DNA from: an uncultured Flavobacteriaceae bacterium
Lineage (GTDB): Bacteria > Bacteroidota > Bacteroidia > Flavobacteriales > Flavobacteriaceae
Direction of reading: 5' to 3'
NCBI GenBank assembly: GCA_947500435.1
Contig: CANMRV010000005.1
Coordinates: forward strand, 558,001-622,000
DNA length: 64,000 nucleotides
Part shown: piece by piece, positions 35,973-44,027 of the stretch
Numbering within the stretch: the first letter of the stretch is position 1
Layout of the letters: each line of letters begins with the position of its first letter
Program-made: the position numbers and the translations under genes
The notes under the pieces: model-generated
Databases searched by the model: none
What the model was told of the DNA's origin: nothing
The model's input: only the letters and a program-made list of their open reading frames with translations

Positions 35973-36397
35973 TGAAACAGGATTTCCAAATATCAACGGA
36001 TAAAAGTCTGTTAGACTTTGATTTTATTCATGATTATATGACTAAAACCTCCTATTGGGGAAAGGGACGAACTATTCAGCAAACTAAAGGCACTATTGAG
36101 AATTCAATTTGCTTTGGTATGTACACCAAGGCCCAGAAACAAATAGGTTTTGCAAGAGTAGTAACGGACACTGTATTTTTTGGGAATATTATGGATGTAA
36201 TCATCGACCCACATTTTCAGAGTAAGGGTTTAGGTAAGTTCTTTATGGAATTTATTCTTAACCATGATAGAATTAAGGAATTACAGACCATCACTTTAAA
36301 AACAAAGAATGCGCATGCGTTTTATGAAAAGTATGGATTTCAGAAAGTTGGAGATTCACTACTATACATGGCCAGAGATAAACAAAAACTAATGTGA
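35972..36397 (+). CDS. Second GNAT family N-acetyltransferase in the his operon
   Basis: A 141-residue GNAT protein with the acetyl-CoA loop DPHFQSKGLGKFFMEF near residues 72-87 and the terminal YEKYGFQKVGDSLLYMAR segment. It shares its first base with the end of hisH, so it is translated with it. Its TGA stop coincides with the first bases of the left inverted repeat of the S23 element. It is not close to the GNAT at 31392. Substrate unknown. Confidence 0.85.
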   Translation: MKQDFQISTDKSLLDFDFIHDYMTKTSYWGKGRTIQQTKGTIENSICFGMYTKAQKQIGFARVVTDTVFFGNIMDVIIDPHFQSKGLGKFFMEFILNHDRIKELQTITLKTKNAHAFYEKYGFQKVGDSLLYMARDKQKLM

Positions 36398-36829
36398 AGT
36401 ACAAAGTAGTTAGTAATAAGTACTTAGTGATTTTTATAAGTATGAACAAGCATGAAGATTTAAAGATTTGGAACAAGGCGATGGATTTAGTGGAATCAGT
36501 CTATATTTTAATGAAAGAGCTACCAGATGATGAAAAATTCGGTTTGATTTCTCAAATTAAAAGATGCAGTGTCTCGATACCTTCAAATATTGCAGAGGGT
36601 GCTGGTAGAAATTCTAAAAACGAATTTAGGCACTTCCTAAGTATAGCAAATGGTTCGACCACCGAACTTGAAACACAATTGTTACTTATTGAACGGTTAA
36701 ATTTTGTGGGTAATGAGCGAGTGAAACCATTATTGAATGTTTGTGGAGAATTAAGAAGAATGAACTATTCTTTACAAAAAAGCTTAAAATAAAGAACTAT
36801 GTACTTTGTACTAACTACTCAATACTTCA
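36395..36829 (+). mobile_element. S23-type element: gene bounded by 35-nt inverted repeats, inside the his operon
   Basis: The left flank (36395-36429) and the right flank (36795-36829) are inverted repeats with 28 of 35 positions identical, sharing TGAAGTA, AGTAGTTAGTA and AAGTAC blocks. They enclose a single S23/four-helix-bundle gene. The RNA would fold as a long stem with the gene in the loop, which is the layout of the 23S rRNA intervening sequences that encode S23 proteins. Here it sits in protein-operon mRNA between the second GNAT gene and hisA. Whether it moves, or is excised from RNA, is not known. Confidence 0.6.
36442..36792 (+). CDS. Four-helix-bundle protein of the S23 (23S rRNA IVS) family
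   Basis: A 116-residue protein starting at the ATG at 36442 (MNKHEDLKIWNKAMDLV). The signature KRCSVSIPSNIAEGAGR near residue 40 and NEFRHFLSIANGSTTELETQLLL are diagnostic of the S23 family, relatives of the Avd accessory protein. These proteins form pentameric rings and are basic, so RNA or DNA binding is likely. A longer frame beginning at a GTG at 36394 would translate the inverted repeat and is rejected. Confidence 0.9.
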   Translation: MNKHEDLKIWNKAMDLVESVYILMKELPDDEKFGLISQIKRCSVSIPSNIAEGAGRNSKNEFRHFLSIANGSTTELETQLLLIERLNFVGNERVKPLLNVCGELRRMNYSLQKSLK

Positions 36830-36833
36830 ATTA

Positions 36834-37589
36834 ATGAGAATTATTCCCGCAATAGACATTATAGACGGACAATGTGTACGACTCTCCAAAGGAGATTATA
36901 ACACAAAGAAGATATACAATGCAAACCCGTTAGAGGTTGCGAAAGAATTTGAAGCGCACGGAATTCAGTATCTACATTTGGTAGATTTAGATGGTGCAAA
37001 GTCCAAGCATATTGTAAACCATAAGATCTTAGAGCAAATCGCATCAAAGACAGATTTAAAAATTGACTTTGGCGGAGGACTTAAAACCGATGATGATTTA
37101 CGAATCGCCTTTGAATGTGGAGCAAATCAAATTACTGGCGGAAGTATTGCAGTAAAGGACAAACAAACTTTTACGGGTTGGATAAATACTTACGGAGCTG
37201 ATAAAATCATTTTAGGAGCAGACGCTTTGGATGAAAAGGTTGCGGTATCTGGTTGGCAAGAAGAATCGAAAGAGGAATTGCTTCCTTTTATTCAATCCTA
37301 TGAAAAAAGAGGAATTCAATACGTAATTTGTACAGATATTAGTAAGGATGGAATGTTAGAAGGCCCTTCTTTTGATTTATATAAAAAGATTATCACTTCT
37401 GTCAGTTCGAGCGACGTCGAGAACGGCGCTGAAAAGGGACTAAAACTAATCGCCTCAGGCGGCATATCAACCTTTGATGAACTACCTAAATTAGCTGAAA
37501 TAGGCTGTGAAGGAACAATTATTGGTAAGGCGATTTATGAAAATAGAATCAGTCTAAAGCAGTTAGAAAAATATATTCTATCAATATGA
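36834..37589 (+). CDS. hisA: ProFAR isomerase
   Basis: HisA is the (beta/alpha)8-barrel isomerase of the fifth pathway step. The 251-residue protein begins at the ATG at 36834 (MRIIPAIDIIDGQCVRL), just after the right repeat of the S23 element. The phosphate-binding motifs DFGGGL and ASGGIS and the catalytic Asp residues (AIDI; CTDISKDGM) are in place. It overlaps the DinB-like gene by 4 nt. Confidence 0.96.
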   Translation: MRIIPAIDIIDGQCVRLSKGDYNTKKIYNANPLEVAKEFEAHGIQYLHLVDLDGAKSKHIVNHKILEQIASKTDLKIDFGGGLKTDDDLRIAFECGANQITGGSIAVKDKQTFTGWINTYGADKIILGADALDEKVAVSGWQEESKEELLPFIQSYEKRGIQYVICTDISKDGMLEGPSFDLYKKIITSVSSSDVENGAEKGLKLIASGGISTFDELPKLAEIGCEGTIIGKAIYENRISLKQLEKYILSI

Positions 37590-38101
37590 CTAAAGAAGAT
37601 AAACTAGTAGAGGAATTGGTTAAAAATGCCTTGTATCGTATGGACGAAAGTACACGCATGATACAGAAGTGCTTATCTGAAGTTTCGGAAGAAGAACTAT
37701 GGTTAAAACCAAATGAGTCTCTGAATAGTATAGCCAATTTGATGTTACATTTATGTGGGAACATCACCCAATACATCGTTTCGTCGCTTGGAGAAACCGA
37801 GGATATTCGAAAACGAGACTTAGAATTTTCGGCAAACAAAAGTGCAACTAAGTCCGAAATACTTGGTAAACTGGAAGATACTGTTGACACTGCCAAGCGG
37901 GTTATTTTTGATTCTACTTTGGATCAACTTTTAAAGATTAGGTCTGTACAAGGATTTTCCTTTTCTGGTGTAGGTGTTATAATTCATGCAGTCGAACATT
38001 ATTCATATCATACGGGACAAATTGCTTTTTGGGTGAAACAACTTAAAAATAAAGACCTTGGCTTTTATGACGGAATAGATTTAAAAATTAAAAATGAGTA
38101 A
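37586..38101 (+). CDS. DinB/DUF1572-like protein in the his operon
   Basis: A 171-residue helical-bundle protein of the DinB/DUF1572 type. The metal-site His residues are suggested by LMLHLCGNITQYI near residue 52 and VEHYSYHTGQIAFWVKQL near residue 140. Its start overlaps the end of hisA by 4 nt. It is not a histidine enzyme; its role is unknown. A miniature repeat lies between it and hisF. Confidence 0.82.
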   Translation: MTKEDKLVEELVKNALYRMDESTRMIQKCLSEVSEEELWLKPNESLNSIANLMLHLCGNITQYIVSSLGETEDIRKRDLEFSANKSATKSEILGKLEDTVDTAKRVIFDSTLDQLLKIRSVQGFSFSGVGVIIHAVEHYSYHTGQIAFWVKQLKNKDLGFYDGIDLKIKNE

Positions 38102-38220
38102 AAAGTATTGAGTACAAAGTAATAAGTACTCGAGTAAATAGGTGAAGCGAAAAATTTTAGATAAAGAATATAAACTAGAAAGTACAGATACTTTGTACTT
38201 CTTACTTAAGACTTAGTACT
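38102..38220 (+). repeat. Miniature inverted-repeat element between the DinB-like gene and hisF
   Basis: The left arm AAGTATTGAGTACAAAGTA and the right arm (other strand) AAGTCTTAAGTAAGAAGTA match the S23-element flanks, with about 50 nt of unique AT-rich sequence in between. The element is 119 bp, holds no gene and lies immediately after the preceding stop codon. Confidence 0.72.
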
Positions 38221-38224
38221 GAAA

Positions 38225-38980
38225 ATGCTTGCAAAAAGAATAATTCCTTGTTTGGATATCAAAGACGGGCGTACCGTAAAGGGAGTAAATTTTGTGGATT
38301 TGAGAGATGCTGGAGATCCAGTAGAACTGGCAGAAATATATAGCAGAGAGGGAGCTGATGAGTTGGTTTTTTTGGATATTTCGGCAACAGAACAGAAACG
38401 TAAGACCTTGGCCGACCTGGTATATCATGTTGCCGAGAAAGTAAACATTCCTTTTACAGTAGGCGGTGGAATTTCTTCTGTAGAAGATGTAGACATCCTA
38501 TTGCAAAACGGAGCGGACAAGGTTTCTATTAATTCTTCTGCCGTGAAGAACCCCCAATTGATTAATGATTTGGTGGCTAAGTTTGGCTCCCAATGTATTG
38601 TGGTTGCTATTGACGCGAAACAGATTGATGGCAAATGGGTTGTTCACTTGGTTGGTGGTAAAGTCCCAACGGAATTGGATTTGTTTGAATGGGCGAAAGA
38701 AGTTGAAGAAAGAGGTGCAGGAGAAATCTTATTTACTTCGATGGACAATGATGGTACCAAAGACGGATTCGCCAATGAAGCTTTGGCAAGACTATCGACG
38801 GAGTTGAATATTCCCATAATAGCTTCCGGTGGAGCTGGAAATATGCAACATTTTACCGATACCTTTGTTGAAGGAAAAGCCGATGCAGCCTTAGCCGCAA
38901 GTGTTTTTCACTTTAAGGAGATAAAAATTAAAGATTTAAAAGAAGAATTACAGGAAAACGGAATTCCTGTTAGACTATGA
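38225..38980 (+). CDS. hisF: Imidazole glycerol phosphate synthase, cyclase subunit
   Basis: HisF forms the imidazole ring with ammonia delivered by HisH. The 251-residue barrel protein has the catalytic Asp in IPCLDIKDGRTVKG and in FTSMDNDGTKDG, and phosphate-binding loops TVGGGIS and IASGGAG. Length and motifs are normal. Confidence 0.97.
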   Translation: MLAKRIIPCLDIKDGRTVKGVNFVDLRDAGDPVELAEIYSREGADELVFLDISATEQKRKTLADLVYHVAEKVNIPFTVGGGISSVEDVDILLQNGADKVSINSSAVKNPQLINDLVAKFGSQCIVVAIDAKQIDGKWVVHLVGGKVPTELDLFEWAKEVEERGAGEILFTSMDNDGTKDGFANEALARLSTELNIPIIASGGAGNMQHFTDTFVEGKADAALAASVFHFKEIKIKDLKEELQENGIPVRL

Positions 38981-38993
38981 TATAAATAAAAAA

Positions 38994-39130
38994 GGTCCCC
39001 TCCTTTTTCAAGGAGGGGTGCCCGGAGGGCGGGGTGGTTAGCTAAGGAACAGGAATAGATAAGCTTTCTAGTAAGTTTCGACAAGACCCCTCCGCCTATC
39101 GGCACCTCCCCTTGAAAAAAGGGGAGGACC
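38994..39130. repeat. GGTCC-ended palindromic repeat, copy 1
   Basis: The element begins GGTCCCCTCC and ends GGGGAGGACC, with CTTTTTCAAGG and CCTTGAAAAAAGG as inverted arms and the box GGGTGCCCGGAGGGCGGGG inside. Copy 2 is at 41302-41434 with about the same length. Short GC-rich palindromes of this type are widespread in Bacteroidota intergenic DNA. It separates hisF from the racemase gene. Confidence 0.8.
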
Positions 39131-39149
39131 TGGTAAATGAACAATAGAC

Positions 39150-39860
39150 ATGAAAAAAATCGGACTCATAGGAGGCATTACTTGGCAATCGACCAAGCTT
39201 TATTATGAATATCTAAACACAATGGTTTCCGAAGTACTTGGTGGAAAGCATTCTTGTAAGTGTTTAATCGAATCGGTGGATTTTGCAGATATTTCTGCCA
39301 AACAAAATGCGGGTGATTGGGATACATTGCACATCCAAATGGCCGAGATCGCGAAGAGTTTGGAGACAGCAGGAGCGGATATCATTCTAGTATGTGCAAA
39401 CACAATGCACCTATCTGCCGATAAAATCAAGGAAACGATAAATATTCCGCTGTTGCATATTGCAGAGGCCACCGGCAAGTCTATTCGGGAGCAAGGAATT
39501 CAGAAAGTGTTGCTTCTGGGTACAAAATATACCATGGAATTAGACTTTTACAAGGATATTTTAAGAGAGCAATTTGGCATTGAAGTTTTAATACCATCTC
39601 CTGAAGATAGGGATATTGTTCATCAGGTAATTTATGATGAATTGGCCAAGGGAATTATTTCGGAAGATTCTAAGACTCAATACCGTGAAATCATAAAAAA
39701 GTCCGAGAGTGATGGTGCGGAAGCTGTTGTATTGGGCTGTACGGAAATCCCTTTATTGATTCAATCGAAAGATTGCGATATTCCGGTTTTTGATACAACT
39801 AAGATTCATGCTCAAACTGCTGTGGAGTTTGCTCTGGCAGGAATGACACAAACCAAGTAA
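39150..39860 (+). CDS. Aspartate/glutamate racemase family protein
   Basis: A 236-residue cofactor-independent racemase. The two catalytic cysteines are visible: C82 in LVCANTMH and C197 in LGCTEIPLL. The N-terminal GLIGGITWQST is typical of the YgeA/aspartate racemase branch. It lies between hisF and hisIE with only 4 nt to the latter, so it is part of the his transcript. It probably makes a D-amino acid; its link with histidine is not obvious. Confidence 0.9.
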   Translation: MKKIGLIGGITWQSTKLYYEYLNTMVSEVLGGKHSCKCLIESVDFADISAKQNAGDWDTLHIQMAEIAKSLETAGADIILVCANTMHLSADKIKETINIPLLHIAEATGKSIREQGIQKVLLLGTKYTMELDFYKDILREQFGIEVLIPSPEDRDIVHQVIYDELAKGIISEDSKTQYREIIKKSESDGAEAVVLGCTEIPLLIQSKDCDIPVFDTTKIHAQTAVEFALAGMTQTK

Positions 39861-39864
39861 TACG

Positions 39865-40464
39865 ATGGAAATAAATTTCAACAAAAATCCAGACGGACTC
39901 GTACCGGCGATTATTCAAGACGCACAAACCAAGAATGTCTTGATGTTAGGCTATATGAACCAAGAGGCTTTTGATAAAACCCAGGAGACTAAGAAAGTTA
40001 CCTTCTATAGTAGATCTAAGCAACGTTTATGGACAAAAGGGGAGGAGAGCGGAAATTTTCTAAATCTTGTGGATATCAAAAATGACTGTGACATGGATAC
40101 CCTGCTAATTTCTGTAAACCCTGTGGGAGCAACTTGTCATACCGGTAGTGATACTTGTTGGAATGAGGAAAATACTTCCAATTTCGGATTCTTATCACAA
40201 TTGGAATCCATTATTGAACAAAGAAGAACTTCTGCAGATGGTAGTAAATCGTACGTCGCATCGCTTTTTGAAAAAGGCATCAACAAGATTGCTCAGAAAG
40301 TAGGAGAGGAGGCTGTTGAAACGGTTATCGAGGCAAAAGATGATAATGACGACCTGTTCTTATACGAGAGTGCGGATTTGCTTTTCCACTATCTTATTCT
40401 TTTGCAAGCTAAAGGGTTTACACTTAAAGACATAGAATCAGAATTGAAGAAAAGGCATAAATAG
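39865..40464 (+). CDS. hisIE: Phosphoribosyl-AMP cyclohydrolase / phosphoribosyl-ATP pyrophosphatase
   Basis: The 199-residue fusion carries HisI first (residues ~1-110: MLGYMNQEAFDKT, FYSRSKQRLWTKGEESGN, CDMDTLL, CHTGSDTCWNEE with the zinc cysteines) and HisE after (~115-199: GINKIAQKVGEEAVETVIEAKD). It carries out steps 2 and 3 of the pathway. It ends the operon; a terminator follows. Confidence 0.97.
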   Translation: MEINFNKNPDGLVPAIIQDAQTKNVLMLGYMNQEAFDKTQETKKVTFYSRSKQRLWTKGEESGNFLNLVDIKNDCDMDTLLISVNPVGATCHTGSDTCWNEENTSNFGFLSQLESIIEQRRTSADGSKSYVASLFEKGINKIAQKVGEEAVETVIEAKDDNDDLFLYESADLLFHYLILLQAKGFTLKDIESELKKRHK

Positions 40465-40476
40465 TTTAAAAACAAA

Positions 40477-40507
40477 AATACCGCTATCAATAGACAGCGG
40501 TATTTTC
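40477..40507 (+). terminator. his operon terminator
   Basis: AATACCGCT pairs with AGCGGTATT, then a short T run. It lies about 12 nt after the hisIE stop. Confidence 0.85.
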
Positions 40508-40531
40508 TAACCATGATCTAACCAATCATCA

Positions 40532-41254
40532 TCAATCAATTTTTACAATTTCTGAAGCACCAGACAGACGTTTGTACGTAATCTTGGCATCTCCCTTAAA
40601 TTTTAAGGAACTAGCACCTGAAGCCCGGATATCAATAGATTCTCGAATCAAAAGATAGGCTTCACTTGCACCCGACATATCTATTTTTAAATTGTCGACG
40701 GATAAATCGAAATCCCGAATGTCGCTGCTTCCCGAAAGATGTGCATCCATGGAAATTGCACTTCCATAAAGATCTAAACTAGAAGCGCCACTCATGTCTA
40801 GGTTTAATCGGTCTGCTGCTATTTCCCCTGTAAAATTCGAAGCTCCCGAAAGTTCAATACGTCCATCTGCGGTATCCCACAGGTTTTCCAAAGTTAATTT
40901 TGAAGCTCCGCTAATATCAAATCTTGAAATATCCTTGGTAACGATGTATGCATTTAAGGTAGCATTTCCACGGACACTGGTAAACTTCTTAAGCCGAATG
41001 ATTAAAGAATTTCCTTCTCGCTGCACAATGATTCTGTCATGAAGATTTTCGTTGGCCTCAATACGAATACTTTCCTCAGTATCTGAAAAGGTAACTTTAG
41101 TATTAAAAGCATTTGAAATTTTTACAGTAGAATATTCCGGAATGGAATAATCTAAAGAACTGACTTCATCCGAAGCACGAATGGTATCATGGTCGCAGGA
41201 AGTTAAAAGTCCCAAAACTAGGGCAAGTACGATTACTATTGATTTTGTTTTCAT
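40532..41254 (-). CDS. DUF2807-type (GIN domain) lipoprotein
   Basis: A 240-residue lipoprotein (LVLGLLTSC, Cys at residue 20) whose mature part is a repetitive right-handed beta-helix with many S-G-A-S turns (DISGASKLTLENL, ELSGASNFTGEI, DMSGASSLDLYG, RASGASSLKFKG). This pattern is the putative auto-transporter adhesin head-GIN domain of DUF2807. It is probably surface exposed. It lies downstream of the sigma/anti-sigma operon but is separated from it by a palindromic repeat. Confidence 0.88.
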   Translation of the reverse strand: MKTKSIVIVLALVLGLLTSCDHDTIRASDEVSSLDYSIPEYSTVKISNAFNTKVTFSDTEESIRIEANENLHDRIIVQREGNSLIIRLKKFTSVRGNATLNAYIVTKDISRFDISGASKLTLENLWDTADGRIELSGASNFTGEIAADRLNLDMSGASSLDLYGSAISMDAHLSGSSDIRDFDLSVDNLKIDMSGASEAYLLIRESIDIRASGASSLKFKGDAKITYKRLSGASEIVKID

Positions 41255-41301
41255 TTTTGACTGATTTTTATTGTGATTGATGTTTAAAATTTGCTTTGTC
41301 G

Positions 41302-41434
41302 ACTCCCCTCCTTGAAAAAGGAGGGGTGCCCGCAGGGCGGGGTGGTTAACTTAGGAACACGAATGATGAACTTTCTAGATAGCTTCACCAAAACCCCTCC
41401 GGCTGTCGCCACCTCCCCTTGACTGGGGAGGACC
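41302..41434. repeat. GGTCC-type palindromic repeat, copy 2
   Basis: The inverted arms CCCCTCCTTGAAAAAGGAGGGG and the box GGGCGGGGTGGTTA match copy 1 at 38994-39130; the far end GGGGAGGACC is identical. Internal sequence diverges moderately. Confidence 0.8.
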
Positions 41435-41441
41435 CTATTAT

Positions 41442-41618
41442 CTATAACCTAACAGGCTCCCACTTAAAATCCGTTGGAAACCATTCGGCAACATTAGTAT
41501 GATCTGAGAATGTTTCTTGAGTCTCATTCTTTAAAAAGACTTGCTCGTCTTCTATAAAGACATGCTGGGTTTTGATTGCAGCATGAAATCTTTGGGCAAT
41601 ACTTTTTTTATTCTTCAT
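41442..41618 (-). CDS. Small protein, 58 residues, coupled to the outer-membrane protein gene
   Basis: Starting at the ATG at 41618, the frame gives MKNKKSIAQRFHAAIKTQ followed by a short acidic-aromatic stretch ending DFKWEPVRL. It overlaps the end of the preceding gene by 11 nt, the usual sign of translational coupling. Unknown function. A longer frame from further upstream would lie inside the preceding gene and is not credible. Confidence 0.5.
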   Translation of the reverse strand: MKNKKSIAQRFHAAIKTQHVFIEDEQVFLKNETQETFSDHTNVAEWFPTDFKWEPVRL

Positions 41619-42282
41619 CTTGTAGCTTCTTTTTGTACCGGTTTCTTCCCAGATTGAAAACTCCGACTTTAACAACAATACCTCCCGAGAATCCATTGAT
41701 ACGGGTAACTGGACTATTTTCCAAATCAATTTTGCTTGATAAGCGATATTTGACGCCGGCTTCTATTTGTAAATAGCGGTTAATATTAAAAAGGGCACTT
41801 ACCCCAGGTTCAGCAACAAAGACAAAATCGAAATCCTCTTCAGTTAGTTCCTCCTCAAAGTCTTCGTTATTAAAATTATTTCCAATTTGGCCAATGGCTC
41901 CAGCTCCAATCAAGAGAGGAAAAGAAAGATTTACGCGGGACTTACTAAAGAAAATTGGTTCTAAATGCAGACCTCCATACCCTCCAATAAGGTCCTCTCT
42001 TCGGCCAGCCGCAGTATTGAAATAGTCTTGATCTGAATAGATGAAATTCCCCGAGAAACCGATTTCAAATTGCTGATTGGCAACATAGGCAACCTTGAGT
42101 CCCCCGGTGTAGGTTTCTTGCCCATCAATTTCCCCAGCCCGCATTGAAAAGCCTAAATAGACGCCATGTACGACATTATTGCGATCATTGAATTCTACAT
42201 AATCACCATCCTCCTCCTGTGCAAAACCAGAAAGTGCAAGGCAAAAGAATAAAAGTGTAAAAATTGATTTTTGATTGTTCAT
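41608..42282 (-). CDS. Outer-membrane beta-barrel-like protein
   Basis: Starting at the ATG at 42282 (MNNQKSIFTLLFFCLALSGFAQ), the protein has a signal peptide and about 200 residues of alternating hydrophobic strands with terminal FSGGIVVKVGVF, typical of small outer-membrane beta barrels. An upstream extension to 42339 is less likely because it would bury the signal peptide. It follows the sigma/anti-sigma/DUF4097-like genes on the same strand. Confidence 0.7.
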   Translation of the reverse strand: MNNQKSIFTLLFFCLALSGFAQEEDGDYVEFNDRNNVVHGVYLGFSMRAGEIDGQETYTGGLKVAYVANQQFEIGFSGNFIYSDQDYFNTAAGRREDLIGGYGGLHLEPIFFSKSRVNLSFPLLIGAGAIGQIGNNFNNEDFEEELTEEDFDFVFVAEPGVSALFNINRYLQIEAGVKYRLSSKIDLENSPVTRINGFSGGIVVKVGVFNLGRNRYKKKLQDEE

Positions 42283-42418
42283 AGTGTTATATTTTGATTG
42301 ACTACTTAGATAGACAATTGATTTTCTGAAAAGTTGCATATTCCCGTGTTAAAATTTAAAAGCTTGCGCTAAATTCGATTTTCTGGGGGCTTTTTAACTT
42401 GACTTATGATAAGAACTC

Positions 42419-43519
42419 CTACAATTCCTTCAAGAGTACCACGCCTTTTTTTCCTTTAATTGAAATACGTCCTTGAGTACTTTTTCCATATGTAGCTTTG
42501 ATTTCCCGTAGCTTTTTACCCTTATCCAACATCTTCGAATCGATATTTTCGAAAGACTTCGGCATGCGTACCAAGCCTTGTTCTAAGGTGGCATCGAATT
42601 GGTGCGAAAAGTCAGTTACATTTAAACTGATTTCTGAGGATTCTTGATCAAGGGCTATATCTGCATCTGTACTCGTAATTGCTGCCACTCGAAAATCCGC
42701 TATTCTTAAGGTCATATCCGCTTCTTTGGTTAAGCGATCCAATTCTAATGTGGAGAATTTCAGTGTGCCGAACATCGTACCCACTTCATCAATACTCAGA
42801 CCATCTTTATTTGAATAGATTTCGAGTGAAGTAATGGCATCTAGAGAAATATCACTACCGTTACTATTTAGGCGTAAGCTTTTGGAGTCTCTCATATCGA
42901 GTTCCCCATTTTTGATATCTACACTACCATAACTAATGTTTTGTGCGCGAAGCTTCCCATAGCGCAGGGTAATATCAGCTTTGTTTAAGTCTTCGCTGAG
43001 CCATACATCACCGTGTTCTACCAGTGCTTTTAATTTTCCTGTCCAATCTTCTATGAGAACATCCCCGAAAGTATTGGTGACCTTTAATTCAGCATTTTCG
43101 GGCATATATATGGTATAGTCGATTTGAATATTGCTGCGATCATAATCAAAGGGATTCGCCTTTTCAAAAAAGTTAGCAAACCACCCACTGCTCTTTTCCA
43201 GAATCTCATAACTCAGGGACACAAATTCCTCACTATCCCTCGCTATAGGTTGGATACGCTTCAATAAAGCTTCCGCATTTTCCTTTTTTCGATGGTTCAC
43301 CGCAATGGAAATCTCCACGGAAACCTCGTCTTTATCCCATCCATTTACGTTGATGTTTCCATATTTGTTTTCCAAATGCAACTTACCGGCATTGGTCATT
43401 GCATAGGTCTTCGTTATCTTCTTAGATACTTTTTCCTGTGCGGTGACGGACTGTCCGATAACCAACACCAGTGCTACCAAGAGCATCTTTTTACAAAGTG
43501 TATCCATAATCATCATCAT
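42419..43519 (-). CDS. Secreted DUF4097-like beta-helical protein
   Basis: A 366-residue exported protein (signal peptide LLVALVLVIGQSVTAQ). The mature part is rich in short beta strands with repeated D-I/V-x-L/I units (HLENKYGNINVNGWD, VTNTFGDVLIEDW, SKSLRLNSNGSDISLDAIT), like DUF4097/adhesin-type beta helices. The reading frame overlaps the anti-sigma-like gene by up to 29 nt; a shorter start at 43507 or 43486 is possible. It is probably controlled by the sigma factor upstream. Confidence 0.8.
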   Translation of the reverse strand: MMMIMDTLCKKMLLVALVLVIGQSVTAQEKVSKKITKTYAMTNAGKLHLENKYGNINVNGWDKDEVSVEISIAVNHRKKENAEALLKRIQPIARDSEEFVSLSYEILEKSSGWFANFFEKANPFDYDRSNIQIDYTIYMPENAELKVTNTFGDVLIEDWTGKLKALVEHGDVWLSEDLNKADITLRYGKLRAQNISYGSVDIKNGELDMRDSKSLRLNSNGSDISLDAITSLEIYSNKDGLSIDEVGTMFGTLKFSTLELDRLTKEADMTLRIADFRVAAITSTDADIALDQESSEISLNVTDFSHQFDATLEQGLVRMPKSFENIDSKMLDKGKKLREIKATYGKSTQGRISIKGKKGVVLLKEL

Positions 43520-44027
43520 TTAATTTAGAATCGTTTATCTGTTTCAGTAGATTTTCAATCAGTTCAATACGTTGTTTGTAATTGGAAACTATAGCTTCCA
43601 AAACCCTTTCATTGTCTAAGTTGCTCTGCATTTCTATGCGCAATTGTTCATATTCGGCATCGAGCTCATCCATAAAGGATAAAAACTCCGCTTTATCTTC
43701 CTCGGATAAGTTTGGATTGTTCTGCACCAGCTGTACTTGATAGGATACCAAACCTTTATAGTGCATATCGATATCCAATAGTTCTTTGGATGCATACTGT
43801 GTTTCTCCAGAATTTCCAAAAATCTGTTTCCCCATAAAACCAGCGAGACCCAATAATAGAAGTAGGGTAGCGGCTATGCGCAACATAGGGGATTTCCAAA
43901 GAGGAATCACTTTCGGTTCTTCAACTTCCAATTCTTGGGAAATCTTTGCCCACATTTTCGAACGGTCTGCTTTATGCTCATCGAACTCCGAAGCGTTCTC
44001 CCGTATGTGTTTTTCAAAATTGTCCAT
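43491..44027 (-). CDS. Membrane-bound anti-sigma-like protein
   Basis: A 178-residue protein with a cytoplasmic N-terminus (MDNFEKHIRENASEFDEHKADRSKMWAKI), a single membrane helix at about residues 48-66 (MLRIAATLLLLLGLAGF) and an extracytoplasmic helical part. It shares the ATG/stop junction with the sigma gene (44027), as expected for an anti-sigma factor. No zinc-type anti-sigma motif is seen, so the assignment rests on position and topology. Confidence 0.72.
   Translation of the reverse strand: MDNFEKHIRENASEFDEHKADRSKMWAKISQELEVEEPKVIPLWKSPMLRIAATLLLLLGLAGFMGKQIFGNSGETQYASKELLDIDMHYKGLVSYQVQLVQNNPNLSEEDKAEFLSFMDELDAEYEQLRIEMQSNLDNERVLEAIVSNYKQRIELIENLLKQINDSKLNDDDYGYTL

Noticed and set aside
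36394..36441. N-terminal extension of the S23 protein from a GTG
   Set aside because: The extension translates the inverted repeat of the element and is not found in the S23 family; the ATG at 36442 gives the family N-terminus.
36741..36833. Extended N-terminus of HisA
   Set aside because: It would overlap the S23 gene and translate the right inverted repeat; the conserved MRIIPAIDI start is at 36834.
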